From: Anabaena cylindrica PCC 7122
GTDB lineage: Bacteria; Cyanobacteriota; Cyanobacteriia; Cyanobacteriales; Nostocaceae
DNA: 64,000 nt
NCBI RefSeq assembly: GCF_000317695.1
Contig: NC_019771.1
Location: 5,942,001-6,006,000, forward strand
Reading direction: 5' to 3'
Below the pieces are notes generated by a model. It saw nothing but the letters and a program-made list of their open reading frames with translations. It searched no databases and had not been told where the DNA came from. This document shows positions 27,341-36,474 of the stretch, one piece after another (position 1 is the stretch's first letter; every line of letters begins with the position of its first letter). The translations under genes and the position numbers were made by a program.

Positions 27341-27765
27341 GTAGATATATTCTTGATACTAATATTGTGACTCTTTCTCAATATGGAAATCCTAATATTT
27401 CACAACGTGCCAAAATTGTTGGAATTACCAATATATTTATTACAACTGTGACACTTGAAGAACAATTAAAAGGTAGATTAGCAGCTATTAGTAGATGTGC
27501 TACTAAACCAGAATTGTTATCAAGAGCTTACCAAAATTTATTAACAACTCAACGTTATTTTTGTCAGATGAATTTATTGGAATTTAATGAGGCAGCTTGT
27601 GAATGTTTTAAAAAACTACGCCAGCAAAAAATTAATACAGGTACACAAGATTTAAGAATTGCCGCAATAGCTTTAGTTAATGATGCAATTGTGGTAACTC
27701 AAAATTACAAAGATTTTATCAAAGTTCCTAATTTAAAACTTGAAGATTGGACTATAAATCTATAG
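27337..27765 (+). CDS. PIN-domain ribonuclease (VapC-like)
   Basis: The 142-residue protein is a complete PIN domain. It starts MSRYILDTNIVTL with the first acidic residue D7, has E41/E42 in VTLEEQL, D105 in GTQDLRIAAIAL and D126 in NYKDF, which together can bind the metal ions of a PIN nuclease. It starts at a GTG overlapping the stop of the HEPN-like gene (ATGA-type coupling, here GTGA). The usual VapB-type antitoxin gene upstream is absent; the HEPN-like protein takes its place. Its likely activity is RNA cleavage. Confidence 0.85.
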   Translation: MSRYILDTNIVTLSQYGNPNISQRAKIVGITNIFITTVTLEEQLKGRLAAISRCATKPELLSRAYQNLLTTQRYFCQMNLLEFNEAACECFKKLRQQKINTGTQDLRIAAIALVNDAIVVTQNYKDFIKVPNLKLEDWTINL

Positions 27766-27807
27766 TTTTTGATGTGTGGGACTACGAGATCGCACTGTAA
27801 TTTAATA

Positions 27808-28224
27808 TTAAATTAAATTTAAAGCCTGTTGGATAATTAATTCTTGATCTACCATGTTTCTTAAGGTTAATCCATCGTAAATTCCACCAAAGGCTTCTAA
27901 GGCCGCATTATCTAAAGCTCGATTATAAGCTTCTAATAAAATTTCCTCTATTTCTTTTTTGTTCATGTAATATCCTCCAGCTTTTCGGCGTTTGTTGATC
28001 CGATCAATTGCGTCAGTAGCATTGCGAATAGAAACATCCCAAGAAGGAGTTGTCCTTTTTTCTGCCTGTTGTTTAATTAAATGAACTAAAAGCACTACAC
28101 AATAACTATAAATTTTATTAATTTTATCTTCTTTGCTCATTTCTTCCAATTCATCAATTAAAGATAGAGCCGCTTCTAGGTTGCCAGAAACTACTAATTC
28201 CCTGAGTTCTAGTAATTCTTCCAT
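27808..28224 (-). CDS. DUF29-family protein
   Basis: The 138-residue product is the common cyanobacterial DUF29 type: MEELLELRELV, EELEEMSKEDKINKIYSYCVV, LLVHLIKQQAEKRTTPSWDVS and a Lys/Arg-rich middle. Function is unknown; members are abundant and often lie near mobile elements and toxin-antitoxin loci, as here beside the HEPN-PIN pair. It converges with the PIN gene across a 42-bp gap. Confidence 0.8.
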   Translation of the reverse strand: MEELLELRELVVSGNLEAALSLIDELEEMSKEDKINKIYSYCVVLLVHLIKQQAEKRTTPSWDVSIRNATDAIDRINKRRKAGGYYMNKKEIEEILLEAYNRALDNAALEAFGGIYDGLTLRNMVDQELIIQQALNLI

Positions 28225-28428
28225 GATTTGCTCTTTCCTTGAAGTTTGCTATTTCTAGCATAGCTCTCAAACCTTTAATCTCTTTCTTAACATTAAGAAT
28301 ACTGAACCATTGATATTTTTCAATACTTTCTAATTGGTGCTACTAAAACTATTAACTATAGACAACGGCAAGGGTACGGCATACCGCACCCCTGCTCAAA
28401 TTGTCATTAGTTAGTGGACTTTAACAGC

Positions 28429-29631
28429 TTACGCTTCATCCAAAGCTGCAATACCAGGTAAAATCTTACCTTCTAGCAACTCCAAACTAGCACCACCACC
28501 GGTAGAAATGTGGCTCATTTGATCAGCCAAACCTACCTTTTCAACTGCTGCTACAGAGTCACCACCACCGATAATGGTTGTTGTGCCGGTTTTGCCAATT
28601 TCTGCTAGAGTATGTGCGATCGCTTCCGTACCCGCAGCAAACTTATCAAACTCAAACACACCCATAGGCCCGTTCCAAATCACAGTCTTACAATCAGCCA
28701 AAGCTGCTTGGAAAACCTTGATAGAATCAGGACCAATATCTAAACCCATGCCATCAGCAGGAATATTTTCAATGCTGACAGTAGTAGCATTAGCATCAGG
28801 AGCAAACTTATCTGCTGATACAATATCTGTAGGCAGCAACAAAGCCACACCGCGTTCTTTCGCCTTAGCTTCCAAAGCCTTCGCCAATTCCAGCTTGTCT
28901 TCTTCTACCAAAGACTTACCAACACTCAAACCACGGGCTTTATAGAAGGTGAAAATCATCCCACCGCCGATGATCAACTTATCGCACTTTTCCAACAGAG
29001 TTTCAATTACGCCAATTTTGCTAGAAACCTTAGAACCGCCGATAATAGCCGCCAAAGGGCGCTTAGGTTCTTCAATTGCACTTTGCAGATATTGCAATTC
29101 CTTCTCAACCAAATAACCAGCCACAGAAGGACTGAGGAACTTAGTTACACCTTCAGTGGAAGCATGGGCGCGGTGAGCAGTACCAAATGCGTCATTTACA
29201 TAAAAATCAGCGTTTGCTGCCAATTTCTTCGCAAATTCAGGTTCGTTCTTTTCTTCTTCTTTGTAAAAGCGGACATTTTCCAATAACAGCACTTGGCCAT
29301 TTTGCAACGCCGCAACCTTAGCTGCCACATCATCACCAATGCAGTCATCAGTTTTGACAACTTCTTGTCCCAACAACTCAGAAAGGCGTTTAGCAACAGG
29401 TGTTAAACGTAATTTGTCATCTACACCCTTGGGACGGCCGAAATGACTTGCTAGAATGACCTTAGCACCCTTTTTGGTCAAATCCTGGATAGTTGGCAGC
29501 GCAGCCCGAATCCGAGTATCATCGGTAATGCTGCCTTGATCATCCACAGGCACGTTAAAATCAACCCGTACTAAAGCGCGTTTTCCAGAAACATCCGCCG
29601 CAGATAAACTTGCTAAACTTTTTTTCGACAC
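28429..29631 (-). CDS. pgk: phosphoglycerate kinase
   Basis: The enzyme interconverts 1,3-bisphosphoglycerate and 3-phosphoglycerate in glycolysis and the Calvin cycle. Signatures include RVDFNVPVD, SHFGRPKG, the long conserved hinge region (LIIGGGMIFTF), and GGGDSVAAVEK near the C-terminus. I chose the GTG at 29631 (giving MSKKSLASLS) because AGGAGAG lies eight bases upstream of it, whereas a TTG two codons earlier sits too close to that ribosome site. Length (400) is normal. It is divergent from the universal stress protein gene. Confidence 0.95.
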   Translation of the reverse strand: MSKKSLASLSAADVSGKRALVRVDFNVPVDDQGSITDDTRIRAALPTIQDLTKKGAKVILASHFGRPKGVDDKLRLTPVAKRLSELLGQEVVKTDDCIGDDVAAKVAALQNGQVLLLENVRFYKEEEKNEPEFAKKLAANADFYVNDAFGTAHRAHASTEGVTKFLSPSVAGYLVEKELQYLQSAIEEPKRPLAAIIGGSKVSSKIGVIETLLEKCDKLIIGGGMIFTFYKARGLSVGKSLVEEDKLELAKALEAKAKERGVALLLPTDIVSADKFAPDANATTVSIENIPADGMGLDIGPDSIKVFQAALADCKTVIWNGPMGVFEFDKFAAGTEAIAHTLAEIGKTGTTTIIGGGDSVAAVEKVGLADQMSHISTGGGASLELLEGKILPGIAALDEA

Positions 29632-29718
29632 AGCCAAACTCTCCTGATTGCCTTTTTGTTATTGTTTTGGAATATAACTATCAAGATTTTACCGGAGTGA
29701 GGGGTGCTGAGGTGATCT

Positions 29719-30126
29719 ATGTTTAAAACAGTTCTGTTTCCAATTGATCAAAGTCGCGCTGCACGGGAAGCTGCCGAAGTAGTTACCAACGTTGTGCAGA
29801 AATATGGCAGTCGCTTGATACTGCTCTCTGTGGTGGAAGAACCAGCCGCAGATGCGCCCAGTAGCGACCCCATGATGTCTCCAGAGGCCGTTGCTAAACT
29901 TCTGGAAAATGCCCAAGCTTTATTTTCCCAGCAGGGTATTACAGCCGAAGTCATGGAAAGACAGGGTAAACCAGCCTTTACTATCTGTGATGTGGCTGAT
30001 GAAATTGAGGCCAATTTAATTATTATGGGCTGTCGAGGTTTAGGCTTAACTGATGAGGGTGCAACTGATAGCGTTACCAGTCGCGTTATTAATCTTTCCC
30101 CTTGTCCAGTTTTGATTGTTCCTTAA
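29719..30126 (+). CDS. universal stress protein (UspA family)
   Basis: The 135-residue protein has the Usp fold: FKTVLFPIDQSRAAREA at the start and LIIMGCRGLGLT followed by VTSRVINLSPCPVLIVP at the end. The ATP-binding G-x2-G-x9-G(S/T) motif is only partly conserved (GCRG, then a D in place of the second Gly), so nucleotide binding is uncertain. It is divergent from pgk, with 87 bp between starts. Confidence 0.9.
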   Translation: MFKTVLFPIDQSRAAREAAEVVTNVVQKYGSRLILLSVVEEPAADAPSSDPMMSPEAVAKLLENAQALFSQQGITAEVMERQGKPAFTICDVADEIEANLIIMGCRGLGLTDEGATDSVTSRVINLSPCPVLIVP

Positions 30127-30136
30127 AAACCTTTAG

Positions 30137-30160
30137 GGTGCGTTAATCAAATAACGCACC
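30137..30160. repeat. GGTGCGTTA / TAACGCACC hairpin
   Basis: A perfect 9-bp inverted repeat with a 6-nt loop. The same arms occur in opposite order at 39874-39904, so it is a dispersed palindromic unit. Confidence 0.75.
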
Positions 30161-30207
30161 GTCTGAAATTATCGCTGATAAAAATACTGGTTGAAAATAC
30201 CAATCCT

Positions 30208-30248
30208 TATCCCTCAACACTCTAAAGTTTTTGAGGGATAAATTTTTT
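30208..30248 (+). terminator. intrinsic terminator downstream of the usp gene
   Basis: TATCCCTCAA (30208-30217) and TTGAGGGATA (30231-30240) form a 10-bp stem, followed by AA and six T. Confidence 0.6.
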
Positions 30249-30358
30249 CTCGTTCCCATACAGAGTATGGGAATGGCTTCTAGAAGGCTATGCCTTCCTT
30301 TTGAAAGTAGAGTCAGAGCCTCTATGATAGCATTCCCAGCCGGAGACTGGGAACGAGA
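30248..30358. mobile_element. 111-bp palindromic element with TCTCGTTCCCA ends
   Basis: TCTCGTTCCCA (30248-30258) and TGGGAACGAGA (30348-30358) are perfect 11-bp inverted repeats. The interior contains ATGGGAATGG / CATTCCCAG as a second nested pair. A degraded relative is at 15240-15330. Confidence 0.7.
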
Positions 30359-30464
30359 TAAAGGCGCAATTAAACCAAGAATACCTCCTAGGGAGGTTTA
30401 CAGAGAAGCTGTTTTATATTTAGTCTGAACTACGTATTTAATTTTCAGGGATGTTTAATTTTTT

Positions 30465-32393
30465 ATGGTACAAATTACTGGTTCTCAGTTTTCACCGGAA
30501 CAGTACAAAGTCGGTTCAGAAAAGACAACTGTAGAAGCGATTATACAAGCAACGACATCAGATACAGAAATTGATCTAGAGTTTCTTTACACCAGAGATA
30601 TTGAATTCCGACAGGAAACGATTTACTTTCTCGTAGTTGATCGCTTTCATGACGGTGATCCAGATAATAGTGAAGGTGCTAACTCAGAACTATACGATCG
30701 CACTGGAAAAGATTGGGGTAAGTATTGGGGTGGCGACTTACAAGGTGTAATTGATAAATTAGACTATTTGCAAAAAATGGGAGTAACTACTCTTTGGTTA
30801 ACTCCCCTATTTGAACAGGTAGAAGATTTATTTATTAGCAATGCGGCAATGCATGGCTATTGGACTAAAGACTTTAAGCGAATAAATCTGCGCTACATTG
30901 CTGAAGGAGAAGATCCTTCCTTAAATAATACCCAAGAAGAAAGAAATACGACATTTGACCGCTTAATTGCCGAACTGCATCACCGCAAAATGAAGTTGGT
31001 GTTGGATATTGTCTGCAACCATAGCAGCCCTGATACTAATGGTAGTAAGGGTGAATTGTATGATGATGGAGTCAAAATTGCTGACTTCAACAATGATATC
31101 AATAATTGGTATCACCACTATGGGGAAGTGCAGAATTGGGAAGATGAATGGCAGGTGCAGAACTGTGAATTAGCGGGTTTAGCTACATTCAATGAAAATA
31201 ATAGTGAATATCGTCAATACATCAAGTCAGCGATTAAACAATGGCTAGATAGGGGTGTGGATGCACTGCGGGTAGATACTGTCAAGCATATGCCGATTTG
31301 GTTTTGGCAAGAATTTACCGGCGATATGATGAATCACAAGCCAGATGTGTTCATTTTTGGGGAATGGATTTATAACCATCCTAGTGACGATCGCTCGGTA
31401 GAATTTGCTAACCTTTCAGGAATGACTATTTTGGATTTTGGCCTGTGTACGGCGATTCGGGCAGCACTAGGACAAGGTTCTGAAGATGGATTCCAAGCAA
31501 TTCAAGATATTTTTGATCAAGACCATGCTTACAACGGGGCGACTGAGTTAGTTACCTTTATTGATAACCATGATATGTCCCGGTTTCAATCGCTGAATCC
31601 TGATCCAGCGATGTTGAAAGTGGCGATCGCTCTCATTATGACTTCTCGCGGTATTCCCTGCATCTATTACGGCACAGAACAATATCTGCACAACGATACA
31701 GATGGCGGTAACGATCCCTACAATCGCCCAATGATGGATAAATGGGATAACGATACAGAAATTTATCGCCATATTAGACTGCTATCTGGTTTGCGACGAC
31801 TAAATCCCGCTGTCGCAATGGGTAGCCAATGGACAAAACACCTCACACCCGACGTTTACTGCTACATACGCCGTTATCGTGATTCTCTGTGTTTTGTCGC
31901 ACTCAACCGGGGAGGAGAAGTCACTCTCCCAGAAGTTGAAACCGAACTACCCGACGGTGAACATACCTGTGTAGTGACTCGCAATAAGTATGAAGTTAAA
32001 GATGGCAAAATTTATAATTTGCAACTGGAAGAACGGGGAGTAATTGTTTTCAGCCGTGTTGGAGAACGCATTAAAGGAGAAACAATTGTTCGGGTACAAC
32101 TCAATGGCGTAAATACCCAACCAGGAGAAACCATTGTTGTGACTGGGGACTGTCCAGAGTTGGGTAACTGGGATATTGCGAAGGCATATCCTCTAGAGTA
32201 TATCAACGCTAATACTTGGTTTGCGGAGATTCCTTTTGATGAGAGTGCGGGTAATTTAATCAGTTACAAGTATGCCATGTGGCGGGAAGGGCGATCGCCT
32301 CTGCGGGAAAATCTCGTCAATCGTCGTTGGGTAATTGCCAAAGAAGGCACTGTTAAATGGCGTGATACTTGGGCTTCGGGTAGGGAATCTTAA
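30465..32393 (+). CDS. GH13 alpha-amylase family enzyme with C-terminal CBM20
   Basis: The 642-residue protein hydrolyses or rearranges alpha-1,4-glucans. The GH13 barrel starts near residue 50 (TIYFLVVDRFHDGD), and the catalytic triad is visible: D271 in ALRVDTVKH, E300 in FGEW and D370 in FIDNHD. A starch-binding CBM20 module lies at about 545-640 (TIVRVQLNGV, VVTGDCPELGNW). The cyclodextrin-glucanotransferase-like signature WGGDLQGV is present. There is no signal peptide, so it would act on intracellular glycogen, in opposition to glgA at the left end. The exact specificity (amylase or transglycosylase) cannot be decided. Confidence 0.88.
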   Translation: MVQITGSQFSPEQYKVGSEKTTVEAIIQATTSDTEIDLEFLYTRDIEFRQETIYFLVVDRFHDGDPDNSEGANSELYDRTGKDWGKYWGGDLQGVIDKLDYLQKMGVTTLWLTPLFEQVEDLFISNAAMHGYWTKDFKRINLRYIAEGEDPSLNNTQEERNTTFDRLIAELHHRKMKLVLDIVCNHSSPDTNGSKGELYDDGVKIADFNNDINNWYHHYGEVQNWEDEWQVQNCELAGLATFNENNSEYRQYIKSAIKQWLDRGVDALRVDTVKHMPIWFWQEFTGDMMNHKPDVFIFGEWIYNHPSDDRSVEFANLSGMTILDFGLCTAIRAALGQGSEDGFQAIQDIFDQDHAYNGATELVTFIDNHDMSRFQSLNPDPAMLKVAIALIMTSRGIPCIYYGTEQYLHNDTDGGNDPYNRPMMDKWDNDTEIYRHIRLLSGLRRLNPAVAMGSQWTKHLTPDVYCYIRRYRDSLCFVALNRGGEVTLPEVETELPDGEHTCVVTRNKYEVKDGKIYNLQLEERGVIVFSRVGERIKGETIVRVQLNGVNTQPGETIVVTGDCPELGNWDIAKAYPLEYINANTWFAEIPFDESAGNLISYKYAMWREGRSPLRENLVNRRWVIAKEGTVKWRDTWASGRES

Positions 32394-32511
32394 TTCAGAA
32401 ATTTTGTAGAGACTAAGCATGATAAGTCTCTACATTCTTTTTTACCGAAGTAAATAACTGGTGCGGTATCCAGAAACAAGCTCCTCACACCCTGTAAAAT
32501 GTTTGTAATAT

Positions 32512-32772
32512 TCACTCCTTTTTCCCCAATTGCTTTTCTGCAATTTCTAAATCAGGAAACTCCCCACGTCTCATGCGAGTGACATATTCCTGAGCATCCA
32601 TACCACCTAGTAGATTGGGTGCTATTCCCTCAAATTCCGTCAAGTCACGGCTTGGTTTACGTTTGATTTCACAATGTTGCAGTCTTTGAGTTAGGTAAGC
32701 AATAAGACTCAATTGTTCATCAGGTGTGAGTTTGTTAGCAAGTTGTTGAATTTCGTTTAATTCTTTGGACAT
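32512..32772 (-). CDS. VapB-type antitoxin-like small protein, no toxin partner
   Basis: The 86-residue protein has two parts: a helical N-terminus (QQLANKLTPDEQLSLIAYLT) and a C-terminal motif (FEGIAPNLLGGMDAQEYVTR) that in cyanobacteria precedes PIN-type toxin genes. No toxin gene follows; instead it lies 12 bp downstream of the NACHT gene on the same strand, so the two are probably co-transcribed. It may be an orphan antitoxin or a regulator of the NACHT protein. The family assignment is from pattern memory. Confidence 0.6.
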   Translation of the reverse strand: MSKELNEIQQLANKLTPDEQLSLIAYLTQRLQHCEIKRKPSRDLTEFEGIAPNLLGGMDAQEYVTRMRRGEFPDLEIAEKQLGKKE

Positions 32773-32784
32773 TTTTGTTACTTG

Positions 32785-35199
32785 TTATTTATTTAATTTT
32801 AGTTGCTCTCGCTTTTCAATTTCGGCGATGGGTAATAATAACGTATCTTCAATTTCTTTTCGCACTTCTGACGATACTTTACAATTGCTATTTATGCAAT
32901 CTATTAGCAATTTGTTTGCATTATAATACTGATGGAGTAGTTGCCATTTTTCATCAGATAGAAAAGATAAATCATGTCTAATATTGCGATATTTGATTAT
33001 GATATTTCTAAGTTTATGTGCTAAATTAAGACCTTCTTTATTACCCCAATCAATAAATACATCTCTGCTTTCCCATAAAGAAATTGGTAGCATTTTTTTA
33101 ATTGGTAGTAAATTTTTAATTTGCTCTAACTCTTTTAAAAATTCATCTTCTAGGTTGTAAATTTTTATTGTTTCATATATTTGAATAAATGAGTTATTTG
33201 TACGATAGTAGTCATCATCATTCAAATAAGGTGGATTTGGAGATAGACAATAACCATTATACAATAATGAAGAAAGCTCATAATCTATCATACAATCAGG
33301 AGCATCTTGGAAATTTATTTCAATGTTAAATATATTATTGCTTATCATTTTTGAATCTATATCAATTTCTATTAAATCATTACGATTTATTGAAAAATAA
33401 AAAGCTCTAATTTTTGCAGGATGATAGGTAGTACTGACAGATTTTGATTTTTCATAAACACGACCGAGAAAATCCTGAATTTCTTTATCCTTACCTAGTG
33501 TATAGTCAATTTCTTTTTTAATCATTTTCAGAAGTTTTTCTGAATCAGGAGACATTTCAGCAGTAAGCAAAAATACTTCACGCCAGCGTTGTGGTTCATT
33601 GATGTGAATGGTCAGTTTTTCCAAAGTCTCTGGACAAAAGTTATCAACAAAATATTTAGCACTGAAATACTCTTGAAACGTTAAATGAGAAAATGAGAAA
33701 ATTGCTCTTGCTCTTTCTACTAATAACCCATGTTGGGATGCAATAGCCTGCAATATAGCTTTACTATCACGTTGTATTCTTGCACGATCAGTTTGGGTAT
33801 TTGGTAAATTACTTATATATTCACCAATATATTGCTCGACTAAACTTTGTTCAAAAAAATACTGTTCTTTCTCAAAAGTTTTTACCGCTAGGTATGTTAA
33901 TAGTTCTATCTTACGCTCTAAAAACAAATTGCAATCAACTTCATCTCGTTCAACTCCTCTTGACTCATCCCATTTTTTAAGTAGAATTTCTATACCTTGT
34001 TCATAGAGTTTTGCTGGTTTTGATGGAAATTCACCTTTGTCTTGGAAAACAAAACAAGCTAGATGCAATAAAATTGGTGTAACTGCTAGTTTCCGAATTT
34101 TATAATTTTCTGGTAAATTCAGTTTCTCAATAAAAGTTTTACTTGTATTCGTACCAGGTTCTAGTTTGTTATTAGCAACTGAGTTAAACCACTTACTAAC
34201 GAAAGTATTGATTTGCTCATTGTTAAAATCTGCTATTTCAATGTCAGTAAATTTTTCTGCTGTAAATCTGTACTTTTGTACAGCAATACGACAGGTAAGA
34301 ATAAATTTATTTTTAAAATATTTTTCAATGAATCGGCGCGTCTGTTGAATAACAACAGCATCATCTTTTTCTGAAACTTCATCTAATCCATCCAGTAAAA
34401 TTAAAGCTTTACCCTGAATTAGTATTCTTTCTAGAATAAATTTATCATCAATTCCACAACTAATAAATTCTTTGCTGATATAGTTGAATAACTGAAATTC
34501 ACTATTATCTTTTTTTGTATCTTCAGCAAAGTTTTTTAGTCTAATGAAAATAGGTATTTGGTTTTTTAGTAACTCACCATTATCACATTTAATTGCTAAC
34601 CATTGCAGAAATGTAGTTTTTCCTGCGCCTGGTTTTCCTAGCACCATCAACTTAGAATAACGCGATACAGCATCTAAACCTGGTAGTCTTTCCTTACGCT
34701 TACCTTGTCCTGGTCTGTCAAAATCATGTAATTCTGGCTTAAAGCCTCTTAGCAAATCAGGAATTTCTCTCCATTGCTGGCTAGTTATATATTCTAAGAT
34801 GTAAACATCAGTATAAATATCTGCTAAATCAACTGGTTGAGCAATATCCAGCATTCGCATAGTACCGCACTGGTCTTGAATTTTGTCGTGGCGTTGCTGT
34901 CGTACCCATTGCACCAATTTATCAATTTCGTCGATATCCTGCTTCTTCTCTTCGGGTGCAGCTTCAGCTTCTTTAGGTAAATCAGCAACCTCTCGCCAAT
35001 TCAGCTTTAACTTTTTGCAAATCTTGTGAAAGTATTCTCGACTAACTGGCTTACTTGCAAAAAAATTCTGAACGACTGTGCGGGAGATTTGTAATTCTGC
35101 GGCTAAAGCAACTTTCGACTCAAAATTTAGCAACCCCTGTTCAGCTTGCTTGAGTCCTTGTGGAGATAATTTGAGAGTTGCCGCTTTACGTCCCGCCAT
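32785..35199 (-). CDS. NACHT-domain STAND NTPase (NLR-like)
   Basis: The 804-residue protein has a short N-terminal helix-turn-helix-like region (1-~70, LAAELQISRTVVQNFF), a linker, then a NACHT ATPase: Walker A GKPGAGKTT at ~188-196, Walker B ALILLDGLDE at ~265-274, and sensor/GxP-like segments down to ~480. The C-terminal ~200 residues end in a helical region (LSDEKWQLLHQYYNANKLLIDCINS, LLLPIAEI) resembling the NACHT conflict-system C-terminal helical domain. Bacterial NACHT proteins can confer phage resistance, so a defence role is plausible. An orphan antitoxin gene follows and TTGTACAG repeats precede it. Confidence 0.88.
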   Translation of the reverse strand: MAGRKAATLKLSPQGLKQAEQGLLNFESKVALAAELQISRTVVQNFFASKPVSREYFHKICKKLKLNWREVADLPKEAEAAPEEKKQDIDEIDKLVQWVRQQRHDKIQDQCGTMRMLDIAQPVDLADIYTDVYILEYITSQQWREIPDLLRGFKPELHDFDRPGQGKRKERLPGLDAVSRYSKLMVLGKPGAGKTTFLQWLAIKCDNGELLKNQIPIFIRLKNFAEDTKKDNSEFQLFNYISKEFISCGIDDKFILERILIQGKALILLDGLDEVSEKDDAVVIQQTRRFIEKYFKNKFILTCRIAVQKYRFTAEKFTDIEIADFNNEQINTFVSKWFNSVANNKLEPGTNTSKTFIEKLNLPENYKIRKLAVTPILLHLACFVFQDKGEFPSKPAKLYEQGIEILLKKWDESRGVERDEVDCNLFLERKIELLTYLAVKTFEKEQYFFEQSLVEQYIGEYISNLPNTQTDRARIQRDSKAILQAIASQHGLLVERARAIFSFSHLTFQEYFSAKYFVDNFCPETLEKLTIHINEPQRWREVFLLTAEMSPDSEKLLKMIKKEIDYTLGKDKEIQDFLGRVYEKSKSVSTTYHPAKIRAFYFSINRNDLIEIDIDSKMISNNIFNIEINFQDAPDCMIDYELSSLLYNGYCLSPNPPYLNDDDYYRTNNSFIQIYETIKIYNLEDEFLKELEQIKNLLPIKKMLPISLWESRDVFIDWGNKEGLNLAHKLRNIIIKYRNIRHDLSFLSDEKWQLLHQYYNANKLLIDCINSNCKVSSEVRKEIEDTLLLPIAEIEKREQLKLNK

Positions 35200-35244
35200 A
35201 TCAGAGTTACACCTTTATCTCTAGTCTATTAACTTGGTCAAAAG

Positions 35245-35273
35245 TTGTACAGAAGTTGACATAAATTGTACAG
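35245..35273. promoter_or_regulatory. paired TTGTACAG boxes upstream of the NACHT gene
   Basis: Two identical octamers at 35245-35252 and 35266-35273 are 21 bp apart, two helical turns, so they face the same side of the DNA. They lie 46-74 bp upstream of the NACHT start and between it and the divergent small ORF. A binding site for the HTH-like N-terminus of the NACHT protein is a reasonable inference. Confidence 0.45.
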
Positions 35274-35316
35274 CCTTTAACCATTATCTGGTCTAGGTTG
35301 TAGCCATTGATTTGTC

Positions 35317-35511
35317 ATGATGAAAGCGTTGTTATCAAGAGATATTTTTATGGACACCATCTCAATGATTATTCTCAGTGCTTTCATTAGTTCTCTAATC
35401 ACTTGGTTAGTGGAAAACTCTGCTGATGCTGCCTCACAATGGCTGCATGATAAATGGAAAAAACATAAATGCGAAGATTGCAACCCCCCAAAACTCAAGC
35501 AATATAAATAA
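35317..35511 (+). CDS. small single-span membrane protein
   Basis: The 64-codon frame has a hydrophobic helix (ISMIILSAFISSLITWLV) followed by an amphipathic, charged tail with CEDC. A shorter start at 35350 (MDTISM...) gives 53 residues and is preceded by a weak AAGAGA. It is divergent from the NACHT gene, and the IS1-family element inserted exactly after its stop codon. I do not recognise a family; it could be a real small membrane partner or a remnant. Confidence 0.45.
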   Translation: MMKALLSRDIFMDTISMIILSAFISSLITWLVENSADAASQWLHDKWKKHKCEDCNPPKLKQYK

Positions 35512-35518
35512 ACGCCTG

Positions 35519-36474
35519 GGTAGTGGTAAATATGTAGTGAAATCTTATATTTTCTAACTCAAATTATTCATTTGTAGCCGTTGCAATTTGAATTACATTT
35601 AACCAACTAATTGAAACTCCTCTAAAGTATAAAGTTTCTAAATATATGATTTAGCGAGAACGTGTTAAGTGTTATATGTAGTATAGTATCAGTGTTTTTA
35701 AATTCAACTATTTCAGTATTGATGTCAATCTCCAGACCTACTTGCCCCAATTGTGGTTCTCAACACATTGTCAAAAATGGGAAGATTCATAATCAAAAAC
35801 CAAAATACCAGTGTCAAAACTGCAAAAGACAGTTTATAGAAAATCCCACTAATAAAGTTATTAGCAAAGATACTATAGAACTGATTGATAGACTTTTACT
35901 TGAGAAAATACCTCTCGCAGGTATTGCTCGTGCTGCTCGTGTTTCAGAGACTTGGTTGCAAAAATATGTGAATAATAAATATGCCCAGATTCCGACTCAG
36001 GTAAATGTTTCAGCCAAACCAAGAGGTAAATTGACTATTGAGTGTGATGAGGCTTGGTCATTTGTAGGTCATAAGGGTAATAAGCAATGGATTTGGTTAG
36101 CTTTGGATAAAAAAACTAGAGAAATAGTTGGAGTTTACATAGGCGACCGCAGTGAAGATGGCGCTAGGGGATTATGGAATTCTCTACCACCAGTTTATCG
36201 TCAATGTGCTGTTTGCTATACAGATTTTTGGGCAGCTTACGCACAAGTTATTCCTAGCAAACGTCATCAGGCAGTAGGGAAAGAAAGTGGCAAGACTAAC
36301 CATATTGAACGCTTTAATAATACAATGCGTCAAAGAATTTCTCGTTTGGTTAGAAAGACTTTATCCTTCTCTAAAAAGTTAGATAATCATATTGGTGCTA
36401 TCTGGTATTTTATTCATCATTATAATTCTTGTTGTAGCGCCTAATTTTATTATCACTACATATTTACCACTACC
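35519..36474 (+). mobile_element. complete IS1-family insertion sequence
   Basis: Terminal inverted repeats start GGTAGTGGTAAATATGTAGT at 35519 and are mirrored at the right end (to 36474). The 8-bp direct repeat AACGCCTG flanks the element at 35511-35518 and 36475-36482, a target duplication typical of IS1. The single transposase gene is intact, so the element may be active. Confidence 0.95.
35722..36444 (+). CDS. IS1-family transposase, single ORF
   Basis: The 240-residue transposase has an N-terminal zinc ribbon (CPNCGSQHIVKNG, YQCQNCKRQF), an HTH (GIARAARVSETWLQKYV) and a DDE domain with IECDEAWSFVGHKGNKQW, CYTDFWAAY and NHIERFNNTMRQRISR. Unlike classical IS1, it needs no programmed frameshift between InsA and InsB; it is one frame. 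I chose the ATG at 35722 (MSISRPTC); 20 further upstream codons are hydrophobic and unlike the family. Confidence 0.93.
   Translation: MSISRPTCPNCGSQHIVKNGKIHNQKPKYQCQNCKRQFIENPTNKVISKDTIELIDRLLLEKIPLAGIARAARVSETWLQKYVNNKYAQIPTQVNVSAKPRGKLTIECDEAWSFVGHKGNKQWIWLALDKKTREIVGVYIGDRSEDGARGLWNSLPPVYRQCAVCYTDFWAAYAQVIPSKRHQAVGKESGKTNHIERFNNTMRQRISRLVRKTLSFSKKLDNHIGAIWYFIHHYNSCCSA

Noticed and set aside
28378..28402. GGGTACGG / CCGCACCC stem after pgk as an intrinsic terminator
   Set aside because: The stem has a mismatch and no T-run follows in the pgk direction, so it cannot be called with confidence.
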